A stretch of 64,000 bases of DNA from Verticillium longisporum (lineage: Eukaryota > Ascomycota > Sordariomycetes > Glomerellales > Plectosphaerellaceae): positions 2,790,001-2,854,000 of the forward strand of contig JAETXT010000010.1 in NCBI GenBank assembly GCA_019188255.1, given 5' to 3'. The notes beneath the pieces are model-generated. The model was not told the DNA's origin. It was given only the letters and a program-made list of their open reading frames with translations, and made no database searches. The position numbers and the translations under genes are program-made. Positions within the stretch are counted from its first letter, which is position 1; every line of letters begins with the position of its first letter. Positions 44,037-55,411 of this stretch are shown piece by piece.

Positions 44037-47000
44037 TCACTTGGCACTCTCAGGGATTTGTCCCTCCACTGCACTCAGCGCGGCAAGATTGACCTGGCCG
44101 AAATGCTCGTGTGCCTCGCCACTCGGGCCTACGCCAGCAAGAAGCGCCGTGCATTCAATGACATCCGAAGGCTCCAGTAGGTGCCAGCGCGCCAGGGTCA
44201 CCTTGGTGCTGGCCCCCACGGTTACCGTGAAAACGTGTTCGTTCTCGACCTCGTTGCCCGACACGCCGTTCAGCGAGCGGAACATGTCTTCGTCGGTAAA
44301 GTCGTCGCCCAAGCAGAAGACGAATTCAACCCTGCCACCGTGTCCTTCGGCTGCGCTCTTCTCGTTGTAGGTGTGTACGAGGCGTTTCGCAATCTCGCCC
44401 TTGTTGATGAATGTTGGGCGGACCTCAAGGTTGGCCTTACCGACCATGACCTCGACCTCCCACTTCTTGGCCACTGTCGTCTGGAGCTCGTTTTGGCAGT
44501 CGCGGGCCATGTGGACACCCTGTTCAGGGTCCGCCAGGCGATAGTGCCATGTCACGGCACATCGCTTGCGTTCGATGAAGGCACCTATGCGGGTCAGAAC
44601 AGGAGAGACTCGATCGTAATCCGGCAGGCAGTGCTTACCTGGCACACGGTCGGTGTATCGCTGGAACACGTCGATGACCTCGGTCTGCCAGCCCATGTCA
44701 AATTCATCGGCAAGGTTAATCCAGTCCTCGGAGCCGGGGTCCTTCAAGAAACTGCCATGCTCGGCACTGAAACCGAGGCCGTGGATGTGTCCCAGGTGCT
44801 GCGACAGAAACTCCTGATCGCGCCCCGAAATGATCCAGACAGCGTTCTTCGGGTCGGCCGCCAGCGCCGTCAGGGTGTGCAGCACACGCTCTGAGGGAAC
44901 TGCGGCGCTCGGCTCGCGCACAATGGGGGTCAGGGTGCCATCGTAGTCGAACATGATGAGACGCTTCTTGGCATCGCGATAAGTCTTGAGCATCAAGGTG
45001 CGGTCAAGCAGAGGCGTCGAGGCGACGCTCTTCTCGCTGGCCATGACGTGAACAAGTCTGTCAACAAGATTGTCAGTCCAGCTCTGTACGTTGCGCGTTG
45101 TCACGTGGTTGTAAAGGCTCTGCTGCATCGCTATGCGCTTGTCGGCTGACATGATGAGGGCGTTGTTGATATCCCTGGCAACACCAGTAAGATCCCATGG
45201 GTTGATGTGGATGGCGTCCTTCAAGCTGCCAGCGGTACCGCTGAACTCGGAAATAATCAAAGGTCCATGGCTGTCGCGCTGGCAAATGACGTATTCCAGA
45301 CTCGTCGTGTTCATGCCGTCACGCACCGACGTGATGAGACCGATGTCGCCAGCACGAAGAAGCGCAAAGTACTCATCAGGGGTGAGATACTGCGGGTAGT
45401 GCTGAACCGGTGAGAAGCCCAAGCTTCCGTACATGCCATTGATCCTCATCACGAGCTCGTTGACACGGGTCGCAATCTTGCTTTTGCTGTCGTTGTCCTC
45501 CTTCTCAGACTCGAGACCGGTGGGTGATGTGACTTGGATGAGGACGACCTTCTCGCGCCATTCGGGGTAGACTTCCAGGAAGCGCTCGAACGCCTGGAGC
45601 TTCTGTGCAACACCTCTGACGCTATCGAGGCGGTCACGACCAACAATGATCTTTTTTCCATGATACATCTTCTTGAGGGCGTCATACTTTTCGGTGACAG
45701 CTTCAGACCAGGCATATGACTCGCACTTTGCAGCGGCAATGCCAATAGGAAAGACGCCGACATGGACGCGAGCTCCGTAGGCATCGACTCCAAGGTTGTC
45801 GGATGGGAACCCGAGAATGCGTGTGCAGCAGCTTGAGAAATGACGCGAGTAGCTGTACGACCGGAATCCGATGAGGTTGGAGCCGAGGACACCCTCAAGA
45901 ATCTCCTTACGCCGGGGCAGACAACGCAAGAACTCGCTACTGGGAAAGGGCGAGTGCAGGAAGAACGCGATGTAAATGTTGGGAATACGCTGGCGAAGCA
46001 TGCTGGGGAGCAACATGAGGTAGAAGTCATGAATGACAACAATGTCGCCAGCCCTGTACTGCTCAATGACCTTGTTGGCAAACTTTTGGTTCATGCGATA
46101 GTAGTCGGCCCAATTGATGCGCTCTCGGCGGCCGTCGGATGGCTCGTTTTGTTTGTAATGGAAAAGCGTATAGAGATCGTGTTCAGCATACCGCCTCCAT
46201 CGAGCTTGGTCCTTGAGGTGGATTCCCTCGTCGGTGCTTTCATGGTCGTCCGACAGCCAGACCGGCACGGTTTTGATGATCTTATTGTGCGAGAGTTGTT
46301 CCTCAAGTCGCAACTGGTCTTTCTTGGAAACCCAGATTCCTTCTGATACTGGAGGCGTTGGCAAGCGCGTGGTGCCATCGATAGGAACGGGCGCAGAGAG
46401 CGAGCTTAGTCCAGGCATATGCACCGTCGTTGTTGGCGGTGTTCCCGGGGGTGATACAACATCTTGTGAGACGTCAATCTCACCAGTCCAGGCGACAACG
46501 GTATGGTTCCAGGGTGTTGCTTCGGAGGAAAGGTGTGTGAAAGACTCGAAGAGGGCAGATTGGCCGCGGCGGGGTTTTAGCTCCTGTTTTGTTCACAACA
46601 ACGTCAGCATGGGGTCTTCAGCATTTTGTTCTTTTTTGGGACATTGAACATACCCAATCGGAGCCCTGGTGATATTTGAAGGAGTGGGGGATATTGAACG
46701 TGGCCGAGATGATATTCCCACTCAAGGGGAGGTCAGGATTCGCATTGCGGACGTCGTCGATAGATTGACGGCGAGCCATGGTCTCGAGCGTCAGAAGCTG
46801 CAAAGCGTTCACCTCTTCTGTATTTTTGGCAACGGCAGGAACAGCGGCGCTTTGGCGGTAGGACTGCGGATTGTGATGGAAATAGCTTTGCGGTTCCTCG
46901 CTCGGGGAGTCGTAGGTCTCGAGATGGATGCCGGGGTGGCAGCGTAGGCGGCGGCAGCAGCACGAGAGGAAAGACCGCGGACGGGCGACTCACTGGGATC

Positions 47001-47084
47001 AGTCGCGTTGGAGAGGCTAGAGGGAGACGCCGGTCTGTTCGGGTCGAGGCCGTGGCCAAGCTGATAAGATGGGTTCTGTGTCAT
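44037..47084 (-). CDS. TPS2: Trehalose-6-phosphate phosphatase (Tps2/OrlA type), one frame break
   Basis: Three exons: 47084-46654, 46583-44639 and 44584-44037; 974 residues once one base is restored. The N-terminal tail (YQLGHGLDPNRP ... SSRAAAAAYAATPAS) is typical of filamentous fungi. A GT20 trehalose-phosphate-synthase-like domain follows (ADYYRMNQKFANKV, VVIHDFYLMLLP, FFLHSPFPSSEFLRCLP, RDGMNTTSLEYV). The HAD phosphatase domain has the nucleophile motif FDYDGTLTP near residue 690 and the acidic GDDFTDEDMF near 910, so phosphatase activity should be intact. The enzyme removes phosphate from trehalose-6-phosphate in the cytosolic trehalose synthase complex. Intron 44585-44638 is 54 nt and in frame, so it can be mistaken for coding; removing it gives RVPGAFIERK as in relatives. 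The frame break is at GG 46868-46869 (CC on the coding strand). Confidence 0.92.
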
Positions 47085-49884
47085 GGTGGATGTGTTAATC
47101 AAAGGACGACCAACTTGCGCACACAGTGAAGTTGAGAAGTGCAGGATGCAGTGATGGGACTCGGCAAGGAAGGTTCATAAGTCCCGAGGTTTCCAGTCCA
47201 AGGAGGTTGATATTATTTGGTGAATTTGCAGGCCAATACGCCGTCAGCCAGAATGGGTGACCAGGCTGTGACGCAACAACCAGAGGCCGCGGAAGCCTTT
47301 GGTGGGATGGCGGTGGGACAAGATAAGGAGCGGCGGAGGGGTACCCGATGTGACAAGTCATTCCTCAGCCGACAACAGGAAGAGACTGACAGCGTAAACG
47401 TCAAAGGGCTCTGACAGGCGTTGCCGGCTTGACGCGTTACCCCGTCAGGGTGGCTGTCCTCGATCGATTTGCGGATCATCCAAAGTGCGCCAGGACCATT
47501 TGCTCCTGAAAATGGGCTGGACCTTTGCGCGCCCTGGGGCCTTGTCTCTTGGCGGACAAGAGGTACTTGAGGGCCAGGGCAATCTTTAGTCGATGTCCCC
47601 TTGACGCGTGGCAAAGCAATTGGTCAAAGTAGGCTCTGGTAGCAAGTTTCCTGGTCAAATTGATCGGAGGTCGGCGATGGGTCACCGTGGACGATGCGGC
47701 CGGTTGTCTGCATCCTGCGGCGGTTTTGGTCCTGCGACAGCGGGATTGGCTCCAGAACTTGGTTCCTGGATTTCCTGGGCCCTGGATCTGTTCCTCCCTC
47801 CTGTGTGACCCGACAAAAGATGGATTGGTCGGGCCAGGCGCGTCAAGCGGGAGCCTGCGTCGGTCGATTGTTGGAGCTTGGGAGAGCTTCGTAGAGCTCG
47901 AGATGGGGTGAGGGGCAGTGACCAGGGGATGGAGGGGTAAGGCAACTGAGAAGACCGCCTGGGGCACAGAGAGCTGAGCGGGTGGTACTTACGTCTGGAA
48001 ATTGGGATCGCGGGCTGAGAGTTGGTGAACAGTCCAGCGAGAGAAGGAGAGGGCAAAGACAGCTGTATAATGGAAGGAACAAGGGCAGGATGGTGAATTG
48101 AATAATCCAATGAGGTTGTATTGAGGGAAAAACAGGAGGAGGAGGCACGCACGACGATGACCAGGCCACAACAAGGGCAGCAGCTGCCTGTGATGTGCAC
48201 ATCAAAGAAAGCTAGGACGCGACCAGCGAGACGAGCCTGTGGCACCGGCCGGCGGCAGGCACACGGACCACCACACCACACCACGTCAGCACTGTTGCCA
48301 GTCGGATGAGTGGGTGGCAGGGTGGGCATGGCGCCTGCCCTGCTGGGCCCCTCGCTCCGGGTCCTTTGCAACTGGGGCTTCAGGCGCCGTTCTCGCTACT
48401 AACGCGCTAACAGCACGCTAAAAGCATTCAAGCTCATCAACCCCTCTTTTCCTCGCCCACTCGTCAGTTCTGGCCAGCTGCTTTGCATCTCTGCCCACCC
48501 GTGTTGCCGTGCTGTCCTGCTGTACTGCAGCAGTCTTGTCCGCGGGACATGGAAACAACATGACAATGAAAAGACGGTGAAGAACTCTCGCAGAGAAAAG
48601 GGGAACGCGCAGCAACAGAACAGCGGACGAATGGCAGCCCAGAAGAGGCCCCGGCCCAGCCCGACGACAACACCACCCACCCCCGCGGACAGCCCGAGAA
48701 TAGCCCACGATCGTGGTGCCCCAGATGGCCCAGATGGGATGAACAAAACCCAGCTACTGCACTACCGTGGACAGTATGTGGCTCCGCCCATCGGAGATGA
48801 CCCATCTGGTGGTCAACGGGTTCAGCTCGCGGCCTGCTCTTACGCCTGAGAAGGCCCGTCCTACCGCCGAGTTTCGTCGACAGCAACCATCATGTCCCTC
48901 AGCCCGCTCAGTCGTCGAGCTCCGCAGTCGAACTGTCATCGTGAAAAGACCAAAGGGGCATCTCGCTCTCTGCTTCCGGCGCCGTACTTTGCTCGATACC
49001 ATATCACACCTTTGGATCCCACCGCAGAAACACCGCATCAGATATCAGCCCAACCCGATGAGCCATTTATCAACATCAGAAACCCAACTGATATGATCCC
49101 CCTCCTCAAGCACCTTTCTCCCTCTCCAGGGCCGCACATGGCGCCTGTCGCGGGCTACCAATGGCCAATCTGCTCGGTCCAACCTCGCTGTGCGATGTTT
49201 TCCTGTGCATACCCATTTGACTTTGGATGCAGCCACCTCACGTGGTCCGGCTGCAGGTTTCGGAGTCTCGTCCCGGCACGAGTGACGTGCACTTTGCCTG
49301 GTCTACTTTAATGTATCTGCATATGGAATGAACGTCTAGCGACGAAAGTACCATCTCTGTCGACGCGCCAATCTTGCTGGAATAGAAAACCTTGGACGCT
49401 CCGTGCACTGAACGAAGATAAGTGTGGCCGGCTCCCAACCACCTTGCATGGACCGACGCTGCAAGGAACCCCTGATCGCACATCCGTTGATCATTCTGAA
49501 GCCTGCAACAGGGACACCCGTCTTGCACCGTCGATCATGGCCAAGTCTCGCCGGGCATGTTGTCCTTGGCAGCTGACAGTCAGCATGAACCCCAGGGCGC
49601 CACAAGAAGTGCAGGCTCGAGGAGCCGACTGATTGATGATAGTGAATTTTTGATACAACAACAGACACCTACTCACACAGCACCTAGACACGTGCAAAAA
49701 CAAGTTACAATGATGGAATTTCACGCGTATTACAAAAGCACTTTTGGCATTGTATCGTCACAACTTTGAACCCGAGATGATCAGTAATGCACTCAGAACT
49801 CTTGTGATGATTCGTGACGCCACAAACAAATCCTGATGCCTGCATCACTCCAAGTCTTTCCGACTCCATGCCAAAGCCCCAAGC
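47085..49884. other. Gene-poor 2.8-kb region
   Basis: This region lies upstream of TPS2 and downstream of the BTB gene. It likely includes a long TPS2 promoter and 5' leader. Open frames on both strands (for example 47682-48371 and 48464-48886 on minus) have no motifs and poor starts. No gene supported. Confidence 0.55.
47337..47937 (-). promoter_or_regulatory. Candidate stress-response elements upstream of TPS2
   Basis: AGGGG/CCCCT pentamers, the STRE core bound by Msn2/4-type zinc-finger factors in yeast, occur at 47337-47341, 47598-47602, 47911-47915, 47924-47928 and 47933-47937. Three of them fall within 27 bp. Trehalose genes are stress-induced in fungi, so the cluster is plausible, but the pentamer is short and frequent by chance. 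Confidence 0.35.
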
Positions 49885-50860
49885 TTAATACTGCAGTTTT
49901 GACACGCGGTCCTGAACCATGACCTTCATGAAGTCCCTGGCAAATCGCGGCTCCTTGTCAATGAAGCTCAGAAAATGAGGGGAGCGAATCAGGGTATGTC
50001 TGCAGTTAAGCTTGTCCGTGGACAGCCGCATCATCGCCTTTTTAAACTCGTTCTCGTCGCTGTCAGCCCACTGCTTGTAGACGCAGGCCATGGCTCGTTC
50101 CCAATCATCTCCGTCAAAGGGGTATACCCAACTGCGAAGTGGACCATGAATACGAAGCCACGGACGCTTTCGGGCAACACTTTGTCGGAAGCGTGGGTCC
50201 CACTGACAGGTGACGGCTTCGATAGCACAGTCACAGAGACCAGGCACGAGAAAGTAGTCGCCGAGAGCGAAGAGTTGGGCGGCCGTGTGTAACACCGTAG
50301 TCTTAGACTTGAGCTCCTCGAGTTCACAGACTATTCAGTCTCAGTACGAACCAACACGCAGTCACTGCATACAGCTTGGGAATTACGTACCTCCAGTATA
50401 GACGAAACTGATGAGCCACTCAATTTGCTCCTCAGTGAACTGATCTGTCGATAAGGTAATATTACCGCTCTTGGCCTCCTGGGGCTGGGTTAGACCATGT
50501 TCGGGTTTGACAGAGTCGAGACACTCACAGGCCAGTGGCCCATGAAGGCACGTTCGAAATATTTGGATCGTAAGCAGATGACCGATTTGTGAAGCTTCCA
50601 AGTCTTGCTGCCCAGGACCATCTCACAGTCGGCGAAGAAACCCGAGGTCAGGAGTCTAAAGGCACCCAGTCAGTGAGGATGCAGGAGATTTGCAAGGGCC
50701 TCGTGGAAGCATCGAGACAGAGACAGGACTTGGAAATAGACTGGTGTCAAGGGTGACGGACTCGGCGAGCAGTGGCTTACCTATGGTCGCTCAGCATGAA
50801 GCGATCAGCATCGTCCGGAGACGAAAGCTCGCTTCCATCAACAGTGTCCTTATCATCCAT
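49885..50860 (-). CDS. BTB/POZ-domain protein
   Basis: Four exons: 50860-50781, 50655-50529, 50484-50391 and 50330-49885; 248 residues, intact. The BTB fold is assembled from exons 1-4: FFADCEMVLGSKTWKLHKSVICLRSKYFERAF (the characteristic D-x-x-x-V-x-G ... H-K-x-V-x-x-x-R-S-x-x-F pattern), then EWLISFVYTG and LHTAAQLFALGDYFLVPGLCDCA. The C-terminal about 110 residues (WDPRFRQSVARKRPWLRIHG and onwards) are typical of small fungal BTB proteins, without Kelch or zinc-finger modules. BTB proteins of this kind may act as cullin-3 adaptors or dimerisation modules; the target is unknown. Each exon junction restores a conserved BTB segment, which supports the model. Confidence 0.87.
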
Positions 50861-51527
50861 GACGCGGATTTCCGACTGATTCTTAAACCCCAGGTAATAT
50901 AAGGGCTTGGTTGGGAAGATGAACAGCCGCGAAGTAGAGAAGTATTCCGTGGTCATTCGGTCGTCAAGCGTTTTAACCAGGGAGCTGAGTTGTCTTCAAA
51001 GTGTCCGCGCACGACGCGTCGTCACAGCGTAGTCAGTTGCCTCTGCAAGGGGGGTATCGTGCACCGAATCAGTGGGATCCCCACGAGTGTAGTTGACTAG
51101 GGCGGGACGATGTGAAAGGAGGATTGGAGAATAACGCTGTGAACGAGGACGCAGATCTCGCGGCCAGAGGCCAAAAAGAATACCAAAGTGATGCAGTACC
51201 AAGGTATCGTTCTGAAAGTTGCACGACCGCGGAAGGTGGAAGGCGCGTCTTGATATGGTGGGTTGCGGTTGCCACGAATTGTATCACTGGTGCCTAGGCA
51301 GCTAGCTCCACATTCACAACGATCAGTACCACTCAGGGAGACATGTTATTCTCTTTGAAGTGTTTCCAGTTCTCCCAGGTAGAAGTCCCTTTATAAGAAC
51401 TCCATGTCTTCCATGCGCCCAAGTCACGATATGAACTTCACAAGATACATCACGCCACAGCCAAGCTACCGCATCGTGGAGTGCAGCACAACAGAAGGAT
51501 GGGTTTGTTATTTAAGAAGAATCTGCA
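50861..51527. other. Intergenic region
   Basis: This 667-bp region lies upstream of the BTB gene and downstream of COG5. No gene seen. A further 5' exon of the BTB gene cannot be excluded, but I see no supporting sequence. Confidence 0.5.
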
Positions 51528-52880
51528 TCACCTTCCGAGGTTATTCACCACGCTCCCTACCATGACGGCCACCTCCCTCTCCCAACTACCTTCTCTTGCC
51601 TTCTCCCCCTTGCCCTTCATGGCGCTAGGCGCTCGGCACCCCTTGACGACACATTCTCGAACAGCCTCTCCAACGCCTTGCTTATTTGTCTTGAGAGTTC
51701 GTGCCGACACGCCACCGCGGTTCATGATATCCTGCACCCTAGTTCCCAGACTGCTCGCCATCGTCCTCCAAAAGTACGATGGCAGGCTTCCAGTTTCAAG
51801 ATGCGCCAGAAGAGGCTGCAGCAAGTTCGATGGCGCCTTGGCCTGGGTGCCCTCGATTTGCACGAGGGGATGCGCAGGCGGCCTAGTACTCTCCAGCACC
51901 AATTCGAGCGCCACGATGTTTTGGCAACGAGCAGTAATCTCGGCAAGCGTGCGATCGAGAATCGGCAGCTGACTGAGGGCGCGCGCTAAGGATGCTATGG
52001 AGCTAGAGAGGGCGGTTCGGAAGTACGTCTCGAGTGCCTGTAGAAGGAGAACGGGTGTCCATTTCTCGGGCTTTGGCTGCGCGTGGCTCGTGGGCGACAG
52101 TAGGTACAGCGTGGTCATGGCAGAGACGGTACGGGATTTGATGTCCTCGCTCTGAGAAAATGTTGCCATGTCTGGAACAGAGAAGTCACGCACAATGCGC
52201 TCAGCCGTCTCTTTCACGGAGCGTTCGAGCGGGGTGACAATGTTCTCACGGAGACTCTTGATCGCGTCCACACGATGAAGACCATGGCCCTCCTCGCCGG
52301 GAGCCGTCGCGTCGAAGACCTCCCGCAGAGACAAAATGGTGTGTGCGCAGCGGACTAAGGCCCTGTGATCCTCCCTTTTGCCAGCCGCAGCTGCTGCGGC
52401 ACTGATGCTCGACCCGGCAATCTCTGTGTATTGGACCTCAAGCTGGCGCCCCAGTTGCAAGCACCGTCCGACAGAGCGTCCCAGTCTCAGGGTTTCCCAG
52501 AGGCGCATGGCGACTTGGCGCACCTCGTCGGCCTCGGCATGCTTGTTGATGACCTCCTTCTCAAGCTGCTTGTAACTGTCGTTCAGAGACTTGATCTGAG
52601 CATCGAGCTCGGAAACAATGCGCTTGCTTGACTTGGTCTGACTGTCGGTGTGTTCAAGAAGTGGAATGGCAGATTTGGTCGTCAAGACATCGATGTGAGA
52701 GTCGACTTCCTGGGTGTCGAAGAGAACCCGGGACAGAGGCGTGCTCAGGTCGAGGGGAGTGTCGTTGGGGTTGTTGGTGGATAGCACGAGCGTATTGGCA
52801 AATGCCGAGGGCTTGAAATCGGGGGCCAGGAAGGCCTCATAGTCGATGTAAGAGGGATCTTCATCGTCCTGTGAGGTCAT
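51528..52880 (-). CDS. COG5: Conserved oligomeric Golgi complex subunit 5
   Basis: A single exon of 450 residues beginning MTSQDDEDPSYIDYEAFLAPDF. The N-terminal COG5 domain is recognisable: YEAFLAPDFKPSAFANTLV, then VLFDTQEVDSHIDVL and a predicted coiled region SSKRIVSELDAQIKSLNDSY. The rest is helical, including an Ala run (SISAAAAAAGKREDHRALV) and ISQLPILDRTLAEI-type helices, ending SVVNNLGR. Length is close to other filamentous fungal Cog5 proteins. It should act in lobe B of the COG tethering complex, peripheral on the Golgi, supporting retrograde vesicle capture and normal glycosylation. No frame defect. It is divergent from the DUF2434 gene, 815 bp apart. Confidence 0.9.
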   Translation of the reverse strand: MTSQDDEDPSYIDYEAFLAPDFKPSAFANTLVLSTNNPNDTPLDLSTPLSRVLFDTQEVDSHIDVLTTKSAIPLLEHTDSQTKSSKRIVSELDAQIKSLNDSYKQLEKEVINKHAEADEVRQVAMRLWETLRLGRSVGRCLQLGRQLEVQYTEIAGSSISAAAAAAGKREDHRALVRCAHTILSLREVFDATAPGEEGHGLHRVDAIKSLRENIVTPLERSVKETAERIVRDFSVPDMATFSQSEDIKSRTVSAMTTLYLLSPTSHAQPKPEKWTPVLLLQALETYFRTALSSSIASLARALSQLPILDRTLAEITARCQNIVALELVLESTRPPAHPLVQIEGTQAKAPSNLLQPLLAHLETGSLPSYFWRTMASSLGTRVQDIMNRGGVSARTLKTNKQGVGEAVRECVVKGCRAPSAMKGKGEKAREGSWEREVAVMVGSVVNNLGR

Positions 52881-53695
52881 GGTGGGCGAGTGGTGTAGTT
52901 CGGAGCTTGGGCCTGCCCATTTAACTCACTGACGTTGCGTTGTGGAAATATTGTTCGAGAGCAAGAGGTCACAAAAGAGCTTCCCCAACGGCCCTCGTGT
53001 CGAGTTGGGACCCCATGTCGCAGACACACCGAGACGCATGGTGGGGTTGTGGCTTGACTTGCTTGAGTACCTTTTTAGATGGCTGAGCCACACAGTGGAT
53101 GGGAGGGAGGGGAGGGATGGCTTGAGCTGGGCACGTGCATGGGCATGACGAAAGGCGGGCATAGTGGGGTTGAAACATCGCTTTACTGCATCCGCCGCCT
53201 CCAGTGGGGCTCGGCATTTATCGACCGGCCGGATGCGCTGGAGAAAAATGGAGAGAGCGAATGCGAGGTGGCAGGCCTGACTAGCTTTTGTTATTCCCAT
53301 ACTTTTTGCCATCACCTCCCCAAGCTCCGAGTGGCTCAGGCATCTGACCTCACCGAATCCCGATTTTTTATCTCTCGTGCCGGCGACTCCGTTCCATTGA
53401 CAATGATCGCCTGTCCCGACCAGTAAATCTTCTCACCTACCTACCTAGGTATCCTACGATGTCTTAATCCTCCGACTCTCTCGCGTCGGCGTCTTCAATC
53501 GCGCGTCCTCCAACAGCGCTCGTTCGATTTCGAGCCTTTGCAAGCCTCGTACCAAGCCGTCAGCGTCAGCAAGCAGCCGTCACTATACAGTACAGCCAGT
53601 ATCCCACCTACTGGAACCTTGGGGCTTGGCCTTGCCTTGGCTTTACACGTCCGAAAAAAAAAACCGGTCGTTTCGACGACAGCCCAACGACCATC
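52881..53695. promoter_or_regulatory. Promoter region between COG5 and the DUF2434 gene
   Basis: This 815-bp divergent intergenic region includes a CCTACCTACCTAGGTA element at 53435-53453. Small open frames here have no motifs. A poly-A run (53654-53663) lies in the likely 5' leader of the plus-strand gene. Confidence 0.5.
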
Positions 53696-55411
53696 ATGGA
53701 TCTCCTCGAAGTACGCGACCTCCTCGAGTTCCCCGAGGGAAACAATGCCAGCGACACTGTCATCAATGGCGTCCACTTCAACCTCACCACTCTGCTGCAC
53801 TTCAACTTTACCCTCTACAGCAATGGCACGCTTTCCAATGGATCCCGATGCATCCTGACCGACGGCGACTACACACCCGACTACGTTTGGACCAACGGCA
53901 GCTTTATCAACTCGACATCTTGCTATAACCCCGTCGACCCCATAGGCGACCGCGCCATCGCCGGCATTGTCTTCGCCGTCCTCTTTGCCTTCTGCCTCGT
54001 TCTCGTGCTCATGAACCTGAAGAAGCATGGCACCTTACACTTGCCCGGCGAAAAGCGTTTCACCCCCATTGGCCGGCGATGGCAGTGGTACTGGAGCATC
54101 TGGGTCATCGCGATGGCCGTCGTCAGTCTCTTCACCAATGTTGATGTGGACCGCTTCCGTGTCATGGGCCTACCGATCATTCTCAACAGCTTCTTCTGGT
54201 ACTTGATGCAACAAGGCGTGCTAGCGCTCGTTTGGGAGGCGGCACGTCACTGGGGTAGTTGGCAAGAGCGGCAATTCATCGACCCTGATCCTTTTGTGCT
54301 GCGAGAGGACGACAGGCGCGCCAAGTTTGAGTTCTGGATGCCTTTGGTGTTCTACCTCTTCATCTGGCTCAACTTCTTCATGATCATCCCCCGCAACTGG
54401 GGCAAGATCGAGCTGCAACGCACGCCTCAGCAGATCGAGGACAAAGCTGGCCCCGCGGCGACCGACGTCCGCTTCAAGGTCGCCGCGCTCTTCCTCTTGT
54501 TCTGCTGGATCATCATCGCTGTATCCCTCCGCCACTCTGTCAAACACTACAAACCTCGCAACCGCGGAATCATCAACAAGGCGATTGGCCTCGTCAAGTA
54601 CACCCCTCTCCGCTTCCGCCTACTGCTACCCCTGGCACTCGTTGTTGTCGGTTTCCAGGCCTTTTGCGCCTTCACTTTCGACTACTCCGTACTCAACGCT
54701 CAGTCGAACCTCGCATCCGTCTATGTGGGCGGCTATGTACCGGCCCTCCTCATTCTCGTTGTTCAGATTACTTGGGGCTTCCGCACCCCGAACGAAGACA
54801 AAGAGCTCATCCGTCAGCGCCGGACCCGTGGCCAAGAGTACGATCGCGAGATGGGCTACGTCCAGAAGCCCAGCTGGTGGCGCCGGGGCAATAATGCCAT
54901 GCGCCATGACCAAGCTGGGACCGACAGTGGTGCGACTTCGCGCGGCGTCAAGCACGCACGCATCAAGGAGATGCGCAATGCTGAACGTCACCGCGGCCTG
55001 GTTGAGCTGAGGGATCTGACCAAAAGCGGACCCGGTGGTGGGCCAAATTCGGCGCGTCGACAGTCGGAAGTCAACCTCCTCGACGGGTCGAAGAAACCCA
55101 GCGCCGACGCGTCATACATGGGCAAATCCGACAGGCGACGGACGGAGCATGCTAGGAACGCTGCCGCCGACCTGCTCTTCCCCGCTGCAGGCGGACAGTC
55201 TGCTAGTGAAGCACAAGCTGCCAGGAGAGCAGAGCTGATGATGGACGGACCGGCGCCGCCACCGTACGCGGGGCAGCAACGGGGCCGTGGAGAAGGCGAC
55301 GCCGCGACAGACGCGACAACCTCGCCGGGTGGCGCGGCGAGAAGTCCCAGTGTCAACACGGGAACTTCTTCTGCACCACCACAGAAAATCAAGAGCATGT
55401 TGGACGTATAG
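53696..55411 (+). CDS. DUF2434-family multi-pass membrane protein
   Basis: A single exon of 571 residues starting MDLLEVRDLLEFPEG. The N-terminal about 80 residues are probably extracytosolic and contain several N-glycosylation sequons (NAS, NLT, NFT, NGT, NGS, NST) and two cysteines. Seven or so membrane helices follow (AIAGIVFAVLFAFCLVLVL, WSIWVIAMAVVSLF, PIILNSFFWYLM, WMPLVFYLFIWLNFFMI, VAALFLLFCWIIIAV, LLLPLALVVVGFQAF, VPALLILVVQITWGF). The last about 180 residues are a hydrophilic cytosolic tail rich in Arg, Ser and Gly. This matches DUF2434, a family restricted to ascomycetes with no established function. The start is the ATG in ATCATGG context just after the poly-A run. Confidence 0.85.
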   Translation: MDLLEVRDLLEFPEGNNASDTVINGVHFNLTTLLHFNFTLYSNGTLSNGSRCILTDGDYTPDYVWTNGSFINSTSCYNPVDPIGDRAIAGIVFAVLFAFCLVLVLMNLKKHGTLHLPGEKRFTPIGRRWQWYWSIWVIAMAVVSLFTNVDVDRFRVMGLPIILNSFFWYLMQQGVLALVWEAARHWGSWQERQFIDPDPFVLREDDRRAKFEFWMPLVFYLFIWLNFFMIIPRNWGKIELQRTPQQIEDKAGPAATDVRFKVAALFLLFCWIIIAVSLRHSVKHYKPRNRGIINKAIGLVKYTPLRFRLLLPLALVVVGFQAFCAFTFDYSVLNAQSNLASVYVGGYVPALLILVVQITWGFRTPNEDKELIRQRRTRGQEYDREMGYVQKPSWWRRGNNAMRHDQAGTDSGATSRGVKHARIKEMRNAERHRGLVELRDLTKSGPGGGPNSARRQSEVNLLDGSKKPSADASYMGKSDRRRTEHARNAAADLLFPAAGGQSASEAQAARRAELMMDGPAPPPYAGQQRGRGEGDAATDATTSPGGAARSPSVNTGTSSAPPQKIKSMLDV

